NCBI GenBank assembly: GCA_001275005.1 | Contig: JWZX01003342.1 | Location: forward strand, 1-55,003 | Source: Chrysochromulina tobinii | Lineage: Eukaryota > Haptophyta > Prymnesiales > Chrysochromulinaceae | DNA: 55,003 bases | Direction of reading: 5' to 3' | Shown: positions 27,879 through 35,930 of the stretch, piece by piece | Position numbering within the stretch: position 1 is the stretch's first letter | Layout: every line of letters begins with the position of its first letter | Notes under the pieces: model-generated | Databases searched by the model: none | Seen by the model: the letters and a program-made list of their open reading frames with translations, nothing else | What the model was told of the DNA's origin: nothing | Position numbers and translations under genes: made by a program

Positions 27879-30484
27879 CTAAAACTCGCTGGTCATGCTG
27901 CGGGGCCTCGCTGGGGCAGGGCGAGAGCGCGCGATGGGTGGCGGGCGCGTCATGCGCTGGCTGCTCGACCTCGAGCCGCCACCTGCGCGCCGAAAGCTGC
28001 CCGGCCGCTCCTCGACCCCATCGTCCTCGGGCTCATCTTCACTCGAAGACGGCAGAATCCCCGAGGGTCGTCGAGAGGAGACGAGCCGAACGCCGGGTGG
28101 GGTGCCGTCGCCGTCGGCCGAATCGCCTTCCCCTTCCCCTTCCCCTTCCCGAATCCCCCTCCCGAATCCCCCTCCCCTTCCCGAATCGCCATCCCCTTCC
28201 CCTTCCCGCTCTCGGCTGTCGGGCGGCGTGATCGGGCTACTTCCCAGATATCCCAGATTTCGCGCCGTCGTCCCGGCGGCACATCGCGACACCAGAGGAC
28301 TCGCACGCGCAGGCGGCTCAGCGAGGGCTTCACACCCGAGCTTCACACGTTCAGCGAGGGCTTCGACAGCTGTGCCGCCGCCCTCGCCGCCCATCTGCGC
28401 CGTGGACGAGGAGCGCTGAGGGCGCTCAGGGGATGCCGAGGCGTCCGTGCTTCTGGAGGTCGGGGAGAGGTCAGTAGGGGTAGGTGTGCCTCCTACCGGT
28501 AAGGTGCCTCCAGCGTCGCTGCCGAGGAGGAACGACTCATCCAAGCTGGCGGCCCGTGAGCGTCTCTGAAGCCATATGTGCGACAAGGCTTCCACGGCAC
28601 TGAGCCGACAGCGAGGATCCACCTGCAGCAGCTGCGAGATGAACTTGCGCGCCGTCGCGCTCACATCATCGCGCTCAGGGTACGTGAAGACGCCCGAGGA
28701 GCTGCGCGCCAGCAGCGCCATCCGGCGCTGGATGAGGGGCGACTCGGCGCTCAGAACGACGCTCGGCGACGAAGGTTTGAGGAGAGGATGCAAAGGGATG
28801 TCGAGCGCGATCTGTGGGGAAATCTGTGGGGAGATCGACGACGACGCGCCGTGGTCCGCAGGCAGCAGCTCGCGATCTCGCACCTCGAGATTGCGCAGGC
28901 CGGCCGGCCTCCGGCTATGGAGACCGTTCGAGGACGGCGTACCACTCGTCGGCGGGACGGCGATGGGCTGGGAGGCGGTCCTTACGCGAAGGCCGGCCTC
29001 CTGTTGTGGGAAGATGACCTCAGACTCGAGCGTCAGGCTCCTAAGGACGGCCTCGCCGGCCTCGCTCTGACGAACCTCGCCGGCCTCGCTCTGACGAACC
29101 TCGCCGGCCTCGCTCTGACGAACCTCGCCGGCCTCGCTCTGACAAACCTCGCCGGCCTCGCTCTGACGAACCTCGCCGGCCTCGCTCTGACAAACCTCGC
29201 CGGCCTTGGAGTCGCTCGTCGGAAGCCGTCGGGCCGCTGGATCTTCCGAGTCGGAGTCGCTCGAGAGAAGCATGCCGATCCGCCGACGGTGTTCGATTGC
29301 TCGACGGCGTATCTCCGATGGGGGCTCACGCGTCGTATCGAGCAGATCCTCGGCCTCGGGCGCGCGCTGAAGCGCTGTCGAGAAGACAGCGGACGACGAG
29401 CGCATGGGGTTCGGAGCCTCCCCTGCCTCCCCTACCGTCTCCCCTACCTGCCCTGCCTGCCCTGCCTGCCCTACCTGCCCTACCTGCCCTACCCTCCCTA
29501 CCTGCCCCACCTGCCCTCCCTGCCCTGCCTGCTCGTAACCACTCGAGGCGAACTTGGGCGAACTCGGCGTGTCTGAGAAGGGCGCTTGCCCATACAGGCT
29601 CATGAAGGTAATCACGCCTAATGACCACATATCGACGGCGCAATTGTACCCGGTATGCTTGAGCACCTGATGACGGATGCAATCAGGGTGGCACGCGGAG
29701 AGGAAATCAGGGAGCAATCAGGTAGGCAATCAGATACGTCATCAGATGCATCTGAGGCCATCAGAGATTGTACCTCTGGTGCGACGAAGCCGGGCGTGCC
29801 GCACGGCGAGCTGGCAAAGCGATGCGTCCACAGCCCATCCGTCGAGCCGCCGCCACCTGTCGGCGGTGAGTCCGGGCCGGTGTTGAACGCCTTCGCGAAT
29901 CCAAAGTCGACTAACTTAGCGACGCCGTCTGCGTCGAAGAGGATGTTCTCCGGTTTGAGGTCGCGGTGGACGATTCCCAGGTCGTGCACGGCCTTGAGGC
30001 CACTGGCAATCTGCCGTACGGTGGTTCGGCATTCCGACTCAGGCAGTCTGCCCCGCTTCTGCAGCAGGTCGAGCAGCGAGCCACCTGAGAGGAGCTCTAG
30101 CACGATGAAGCACTCCGTGTCCGTGTCGAAAATTTCGAGCATGCGCACGAGGTTGGGATGCTGCTGCATGCGATTGATTCGATGGAGAATGGCAATCTCC
30201 TTGGCGATGCGCTTCTCGCGTGCTGCATCCACCTTGGCCATCACCTTGACAGCCACGCGGTTCCGCCCGTGTGATCCACCTTCGTGCGCAAGCGCGAGCC
30301 GCACCTCGGCAAATTGGCCACGGCCGAGCCGGTGCTGCATGAGATCGTACCGGTCATGAATCGAAGAATTGGCGTGCGACTGCTGAGCCTCCTCGATCGA
30401 CGCATTTCCGACTCCGTCTAACACCATCCTTGTGCGAACACGCCTGATCGACAAAACTAAAAATAATTTGAAGCGCATCCGCAA
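27879..30484 (-). CDS. CaMK-like Ser/Thr protein kinase with a large insert in the C-lobe
   Basis: Two exons, 30484-29774 and 29666-27879, 832 residues. Motifs in order are the Gly loop 'LGRGQFAEV', 'VAVKVMAK', 'HRDLKPENILFD', 'DFGFAK' and 'CGTPGFVAPEV', then 'VDMWSLGVITFMSLYGQAPFSD'. The fold is then interrupted by about 280 low-complexity residues (roughly 275-555) before it resumes with 'YPERDDVSATARKFISQLLQVDPRCRLSAVEALSHIW'. The insert has a Gly-Gln-Val repeat and an 8-residue 'SEAGEVRQ' repeat. The C-terminal 230 residues are disordered and Ser/Pro/Gly-rich with 'GEGEGDS' repeats. Catalytic residues are intact. An upstream Met choice remains open (the 'MVLDGVG' Met is also possible). 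Substrates are unknown. Confidence 0.9.
29040..29215. repeat. 24-bp tandem repeat inside the kinase insert
   Basis: About seven units of gacgaacctcgccggcctcg plus ctct on the plus strand, read on the minus strand as SEAGEVRQ/SEAGEVCQ. Units are nearly identical. Confidence 0.9.
29415..29535. repeat. short-period repeat in the kinase insert
   Basis: Iterated ctgccctacctgccctgcct-like sequence, periods of 9 and 15, read on the minus strand as GQVGQ/GQAGQ. In frame. Confidence 0.85.
29667..29773 (-). mobile_element. introner in CaMK-like kinase (107 bp)
   Basis: Minus strand GTACAATC...CGTCATCAG. The body has seven CTGAT-type units (CTGATGGCC, CTGATGACG, CTGATTGCC, CTGATTGCT). The joint falls inside the conserved APE motif ('FVAPE|VLKHTGYN'). 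There is no clear target duplication beyond AGGT, so it may be older, or duplication may be short at this site. Confidence 0.8.
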
Positions 30485-30721
30485 TCTCTTAAATCTCTAA
30501 ATCTACCCCCCCAAATCTACCGAAGGAACCGAGAACTCCGTCAGCGCGCTGCGCCGGCGCGCCGCACGCGCCGCGCGCTGTATGCGCGCTGGCCGTGTCC
30601 GCCGTGCCGGGCAGCCGTCGCATCGCGGGCTCTTCAACTCAAGTGGCTGCGCCAAAAGTGCAGCGCGCCGCCCCAGGACGCTGCTTGCGCTCGCTCGCCA
30701 GCGCTGGCGTCGTCGCGCACT

Positions 30722-30868
30722 ATGGGTAAGGGCAAGAAGTCGGACGTGCAGTTCGTGCTGCCCGAGCCGGAGCCGCAGGTGAACGAGGCGGAAGTGCTCA
30801 ATGACATCGAGGATGAGCCACCCTACACCTCGATAGAGCACAGCATGGCGAGCGGCGAAGGGTACTAA
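30722..30868 (+). CDS. possible small acidic protein (48 residues)
   Basis: A complete short frame with an A/T-poor leader, starting 'MGKGKKSDVQFVLPEPEPQ' and ending 'SMASGEGY', then TAA. It lies 103 bp before the filamin-repeat gene on the same strand. No family recognised. The start also resembles a splice donor (ATGG|GTAAGG), so it could be part of a 5' leader. Support is only the intact frame and balanced composition. Confidence 0.35.
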   Translation: MGKGKKSDVQFVLPEPEPQVNEAEVLNDIEDEPPYTSIEHSMASGEGY

Positions 30869-30971
30869 TACAGCCCAGCGCGTGTCCGCTCTGCCGCTCC
30901 TCGGTGGGTATACATAGACGCTCACGCGCGCCCCGAACGCGCGCCCACACGCTCGCAGCCTCTACACGGCC

Positions 30972-33900
30972 ATGTCGAAGCACAAGGCCAGCTTTGAGAT
31001 CACGGCTTATGACAGCAAGGGAGTCCGCAGGCCGTACGGCGGCGACAAGTTCGCAGTGTGCGTGCGCGGTGCCTCATACGTGTATGCCAAGGTGGCCGAC
31101 AACAACGACGGCAGCTATTCGGTCGAGTACAAGCCGTCGACGAGCGGTGCCTACAGCATCGCGATCACGCTCGCCGGCCGCTCGATGCCGGGCAGTCCAT
31201 TTTCACTCACCGTGCTCGTGCCGCGCGCCGACGCGAGCAAATGCACGCTGAACGGCGATGCGTTAAAGAAGATCATTGCACGCGCTTCGTCGACCTTCAC
31301 CGTTGAATTTTGTGACGCCTTCTCGCAGATTACCAACGCAGAGGAGCTCGACGTGTACGTCGAGCCACGGCCGGAGCCGAAAGTGGTCGATGACACCAAG
31401 ATGCCCGCTGTGCTCGTCTGGGCTGTCGTGGTCGCTCCGAAGCCGCTCTACGTTCGCGAGACGCAGGATTTGGAGTCGAAGCGCATCGGCGAGGTTGCGC
31501 CCGGCACGCTGGTCGGCGTCGTCGAGACGCTCGATGCTGGCGACGGCTCGCGCCGCGCACGCATCATCTTCAACAGGGGTTCAGGTCGCACGGGCGGCGC
31601 GGCTGGCGACACGAGCGAAACGCCGTCGGCAGCGCCAAATGGCACGCCAGCCGTCACGCCGAGGACTCCGGGAACGACTCCGCGCATCCAGCCGGACACG
31701 CATCTCGCGCGCAGCATCAGCCCGGGGCGCAGCCACCCCTTGGCGGCCCCCGCCCGTGGCAGCAGCCCACGCCGTGGCGGCAGCCCGCGCCGCAGCCAAA
31801 GCCCTCGCTCGGCGGGCGTTCCGAAGCTAAGCAGTCCATTCGGCCGCACGGCGGCCAACCGCATGGGCGCAGATGTTCCTACCGGCGCGATGACAGATCG
31901 GACACAGAGTGCGCCCCTGGCGAACAGCTTCATGCCCGGCGCCCTAACCGCCCGCGAGCAGGGCGAGGTTGGCTGGGTCACTGCAGCCAAGGACGGCAAG
32001 GAGACACTCGCTCTGCGGCATGTGAAGCTCGATGCTAGCCGGCGCCAGGAGCAGATGCAGCGGTGGTCGAAGCAGATGACCGCCGAAGCGAATCGGAAGG
32101 CTGCAGAGGCACGCGCGCTGACAGGCAGCTATGAGCAGCAACGTGCCGCCCGAGCCGGCCCAAGCTGCACGCATGAGCTGGCCTCAGACGTCACTGGCAT
32201 CGCTTTTGCCTACGGCGGCGTCGACCCTGGAACGCTTCATGCGCACGGCCGGCTGATCAAGACGCACACTGTGTCATATTCGGTTGGCAAGGCTGGGCAG
32301 TACTTGCTCTACGTAGGATTACGCAACCAGAGGATGGCGTTGCCCGGCTCGCCGTTCGAGCTCAGCGTCGAGCCAGGGATAGCCCATCCTATTGCAACCA
32401 AGCTAGACCGGGCGTTGCTGCCGCTCAATGGTGTCGTCGGCGACATCGGCTCGGTGCGTTTCGTAACTTGCGATCGGATGGGCAACCGGTGCATCGAGGG
32501 CGGAGCGACAGTGAATGTGGATGCCAAAACGGACATGCTCAAGACGTCGTACGTCGACAATAAAGACGGCACCTATAACATACAGTGGATCGGCGAGGTG
32601 AGCGGCACGTATGCAATCCACATCACCATCGACGGGCTGCACGTTACCGGGTCACCCACGGAGCTCAAGCTGCTGCCGGCCAAGCCCGAGGTTCGCATGT
32701 GCGAGGTGAGCGGCGGCGGCCTGAAGGCGGCGGTCGCCGGCACTCCGGTCATCGTGAATGTGCGCTGCAAGGATCGTTTCTCCAACCCGACGCTGCCCGG
32801 TTCGTCGCTCTCGTTCGGCCTCGCGATCGCGCTGCCGGCGGCCGCGCCCGAGAAGGACGAGAAGAGCAAGAAGAGCAAGGAGAAGGAGGACAAGAAGAGC
32901 AAGGAGGAGAACACGGGCGCCGACGGCGAGAAGGCGAAGAAAGGTGATAAGTCGACAGAGTCCTCAAATTGCGAGAAGTCGGGCGAGGCCTTTCATGGCG
33001 AGTCGATGTACTTTGAGGGTAATTGGAGGGCAGAGGGCGAGTACGATATCAAATACATCGCCGAGAAAGCGGGCGACTTTGAGCTGCACCTCTGGTGCGA
33101 TACGGACGGTGACGGGAAGCGCGAGAAGCTTCCGGGTTCGCCCTTCATGTTGCACGTGGTCGCGGCCAAGCCGAGCGCTTCGGGCTCCCGGATCATTGGT
33201 GCCGACTTGGTCCTGGACCCCCCCTCGGGGAGCACTATGGGCACGGCGCTCACGGCGGGCAACCGTCTCGAGCTGGGCATCCAGCTTCGCGATCCTTACA
33301 GCAATCCCTGCGCTGCACCGGAGCGCACACGCGGCGGCACGCACGCCGTCACTGAGGGCAAGAACGAAGTCGACGAGGAGGCGGCCAGCAGCCCCACGCG
33401 CCGGGGCAGCACGAGCCCGCCGCGCAGAGGCTCCTCTGGCCGCCTCAAATCAGGGGAACTAGGCGGTAAGGACAAGGGGGGCGCCTCGACAACGGAAGGC
33501 ACGTCCTACGAGGAGGGCGTCACGGCGAAACTCGTGTGTCAACCCGCCTCGGGCCCGTACGAAGAGCTGTCGCTCACCGACAAGCTCAAGCCGGGCGATC
33601 AAATCGGCACCTTCACCCTGGGATACGAGTTGCACGTGGCGGGGCAGTACAAGGCGCACCTGATGCTCAACGGGCAGGAGATCAACGGCTCGCCCGTGCG
33701 CTTCACTGTAAAGGCCGACAAACCCTCTGGCCGCCTCTCAACGCTGCAGGTGCCTGACAAGCAGCCCACAATGCACGAGGAGTACGAGCTGCTCCTCATC
33801 GCCGAGGACAAGTTCTCGAATAAGCTCGACCGCGGCGGTGCCAACGTGCAGGCGCGCGCGCTCGGGCCCTCTGTGACCAACGCGGCGACTTCCACGGACT

Positions 33901-34097
33901 ACAATAACGGTACCTATGGCATCAAGTTCACCGCCGGGGCGGTGGGCGAGTACCGCGTGGAGGTGCGCTTGGACAACGTCAAGATCAAGGGCTCGCCGCA
34001 CGTGATCCTCTTCACCGGCAAGAAGGGCGATGAGGGCGTGAAGACCACGGCTGCCGCAGCGAGCGACGCCGACATGCACGATCTATCTGATCCTTGA
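30972..34097 (+). CDS. filamin-repeat protein with SH3-like module
   Basis: A single exon of 1,041 residues. Filamin/ABP280 immunoglobulin-like repeats are recognised by the pattern 'NNDGSYSVEYKPSTSGAYSI...GSPF'. They lie at about 5-85, 395-480, 485-590, 590-720, 725-895 and 900-1010; the best are 'DNKDGTYNIQWIGEVSGTYAI' and 'YNNGTYGIKFTAGAVGEYRV'. Residues about 145-200 look like a bacterial-SH3-type fold ('KPLYVRETQDLESKRIGEV'). Low-complexity linkers include a Ser/Arg/Pro block (31,620-31,820) and a Lys/Glu block (32,850-32,950). There is no calponin-homology actin-binding domain, so it is not a true filamin; a cytoskeletal or ciliary scaffold is likely. The start has a reasonable context (ggccATGtcg). 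Confidence 0.88.
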   Translation: MSKHKASFEITAYDSKGVRRPYGGDKFAVCVRGASYVYAKVADNNDGSYSVEYKPSTSGAYSIAITLAGRSMPGSPFSLTVLVPRADASKCTLNGDALKKIIARASSTFTVEFCDAFSQITNAEELDVYVEPRPEPKVVDDTKMPAVLVWAVVVAPKPLYVRETQDLESKRIGEVAPGTLVGVVETLDAGDGSRRARIIFNRGSGRTGGAAGDTSETPSAAPNGTPAVTPRTPGTTPRIQPDTHLARSISPGRSHPLAAPARGSSPRRGGSPRRSQSPRSAGVPKLSSPFGRTAANRMGADVPTGAMTDRTQSAPLANSFMPGALTAREQGEVGWVTAAKDGKETLALRHVKLDASRRQEQMQRWSKQMTAEANRKAAEARALTGSYEQQRAARAGPSCTHELASDVTGIAFAYGGVDPGTLHAHGRLIKTHTVSYSVGKAGQYLLYVGLRNQRMALPGSPFELSVEPGIAHPIATKLDRALLPLNGVVGDIGSVRFVTCDRMGNRCIEGGATVNVDAKTDMLKTSYVDNKDGTYNIQWIGEVSGTYAIHITIDGLHVTGSPTELKLLPAKPEVRMCEVSGGGLKAAVAGTPVIVNVRCKDRFSNPTLPGSSLSFGLAIALPAAAPEKDEKSKKSKEKEDKKSKEENTGADGEKAKKGDKSTESSNCEKSGEAFHGESMYFEGNWRAEGEYDIKYIAEKAGDFELHLWCDTDGDGKREKLPGSPFMLHVVAAKPSASGSRIIGADLVLDPPSGSTMGTALTAGNRLELGIQLRDPYSNPCAAPERTRGGTHAVTEGKNEVDEEAASSPTRRGSTSPPRRGSSGRLKSGELGGKDKGGASTTEGTSYEEGVTAKLVCQPASGPYEELSLTDKLKPGDQIGTFTLGYELHVAGQYKAHLMLNGQEINGSPVRFTVKADKPSGRLSTLQVPDKQPTMHEEYELLLIAEDKFSNKLDRGGANVQARALGPSVTNAATSTDYNNGTYGIKFTAGAVGEYRVEVRLDNVKIKGSPHVILFTGKKGDEGVKTTAAAASDADMHDLSDP

Positions 34098-34246
34098 GAG
34101 GGACGGGATCCCGGCTGATCATCAAACAACACATGCACAAAATCGCACAAAACATGTTTCGAAGCTTGGGCATGTTGAGAAATACAAACGGATACAATAC
34201 CAAAAGAGTGTTTATTAATTAACGTTCCCGGGTTTTCGACCGTTGA

Positions 34247-35446
34247 ATGTTTTTGGCACGAATGGGAAGGCCCTGCCCAATGGATAAGACCTCTCCAAAG
34301 TTCGAGTCGTCTCGACGTGACGACCTTGCCGTCGCACGCAAAGCGATGCGCAAGGTACCCGTCCCGTTTAGTCTGCTCGCACTGCCAGACGAGGTCATCG
34401 ATATTGTCCTATGGAAGTGTTCTCATAGCTCCATCGCAGCAATCGGATCTACCTGCTGCCGGTTGAAATCAGCGGCACACAAGCTCTTCGACGACGAGCA
34501 CTGGGTTGTATCGCGCGTGCCCTTGCACCTTCTTCTGCATATGGGGACACCCGCCAGTGACGCCTTGGCAGCGAAGCGGCTCGAGGCTCATCCAGATGAG
34601 GCTGCCTCGCTCATTGACCCGTCTGCATATGGTGGCGAGGGTAGGGGCCTTCCACTGCACCTCGCGCTCGATACTCGAAGCGGCTCGACCGCGCTCCTCC
34701 TCGCCCTCATTCGAGCACATCCTACCGCCGTCTTCGAACGCTGCACCGACTTCTCGATGCTCCCCCTCGAGCATGCGGCAGAGCGTCGAGTTGCTCCGGA
34801 GGTCATCTTCGCGCTCATGGAAGCTCACCTAGAGCAGCAAGCGCCCCTCGTCGACGGCAGCGCGATGCTCACGCCGCTGACCGCGCTGCACCTAGCGGTG
34901 ATCAACGGCGCAAGCGATCGCATCGTGCGCGCACTGCTCCGTGCGGCTCCCGAGGCGGCAGACTTGTGGGGTTGTGAGAATGCGCACGATGACGAGTTTA
35001 CCGACTTATCGCTTTTGCATCTTGCGGCCGTGTACGGGCCCAAGTGCGGGCGCAAGGCCGCCGCGCTGGTGCACGCTCTGTGCGTGAGCAGCCCGCGCGC
35101 CGCCTCCACGCGTGAGGGGCGGCACGGCATGCTCCCTCTTCACTTGGCAGCGCTCTCCGGGGCGCGCGTCGAGACAATCAAGTCAATCTGGGCCGCGTGC
35201 CCTGACGCACTGCGTCTGGCGGACGACCATGGGCGCACGCCACTCGACTGTGCAAGGGCGTACGCGTCGGCTTGCTCGGGGTCGGGGGTCGGGGCTCTTG
35301 GGTCAGCCACGCCCGGACCAGGCTACACGTATCGCAAGTATGCCGGCCTCAATACGCAGACGCTGGAGCGGCTGGCATATCGCGAGACGACCGAGCACGC
35401 GGTGGAGGTAGTCGCGTGGCTTGGAGGCGCTCGTGCACCTAGATGA
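34247..35446 (+). CDS. F-box-like/ankyrin-repeat protein, 3' end probably frame-shifted
   Basis: 399 residues as read. Residues 40-85 resemble an F-box ('FSLLALPDEVIDIVLWKCSHSSIAAIGSTCCRLKSAAHK'-type), the Skp1-binding motif of SCF ubiquitin ligases. Ankyrin-type repeats follow ('GLPLHLALDTRSGSTALLLALIRAHP', 'LTALHLAVINGASDRIVRALLRAAP', 'MLPLHLAALSGARVETIKSIW', 'GRTPLDCARAYA'). After about 35410 another frame continues sensibly to a stop at 35567 ('LDELVMSSLTEHEPVRTWRY', 'SYGQVLQEEVGAREAVN'). A one-base shift near the end is likely, so the true protein may be about 40 residues longer. A substrate-adaptor role is family inference. Confidence 0.75.
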   Translation: MFLARMGRPCPMDKTSPKFESSRRDDLAVARKAMRKVPVPFSLLALPDEVIDIVLWKCSHSSIAAIGSTCCRLKSAAHKLFDDEHWVVSRVPLHLLLHMGTPASDALAAKRLEAHPDEAASLIDPSAYGGEGRGLPLHLALDTRSGSTALLLALIRAHPTAVFERCTDFSMLPLEHAAERRVAPEVIFALMEAHLEQQAPLVDGSAMLTPLTALHLAVINGASDRIVRALLRAAPEAADLWGCENAHDDEFTDLSLLHLAAVYGPKCGRKAAALVHALCVSSPRAASTREGRHGMLPLHLAALSGARVETIKSIWAACPDALRLADDHGRTPLDCARAYASACSGSGVGALGSATPGPGYTYRKYAGLNTQTLERLAYRETTEHAVEVVAWLGGARAPR

Positions 35447-35567
35447 GCTCGTGATGAGCTCGCTCACGGAGCACGAGCCTGTGCGGACGTGGCGTTACAG
35501 CTACGCCGAGGGCTCCTATGGCCAGGTGCTGCAGGAGGAGGTGGGAGCACGGGAGGCGGTAAATTGA

Positions 35568-35930
35568 TGAAGTTCGTTCTGAGTCTCGACCCGTCCCAGG
35601 TGTCGTAGCACTTGGGTTAGCGAGAGTCTATTATTATGACATGATCACAAACAAACTTTGAGAGTATGGACGTGCCTATAGCGCACGCACATCCCCCTCT
35701 GCCTCTCCCCGCGCTCAGCCCGCGCCCATGGCCGCGCCGCGCTCTTGCCTCTTCCATCGCACCGCTCCGGTCGCTTACACCTCCACCCGACAGTGCTAAG
35801 GGCGGAGTCACACGTCAACAGGGTCAGGGACAGTCACACGGAACAACTCCGCAACATTGCCTTCTATACAGATGTAGCCATCATGATGCTCCGGGAAAGA
35901 TACGCCCTCTGAGCTATATTGATACATCGA
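35568..35930. other. intergenic, convergent gene ends
   Basis: Lies between the F-box/ankyrin gene (+) and the 3' end of the ADP-ribosyltransferase gene (-). No gene seen. Confidence 0.4.
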
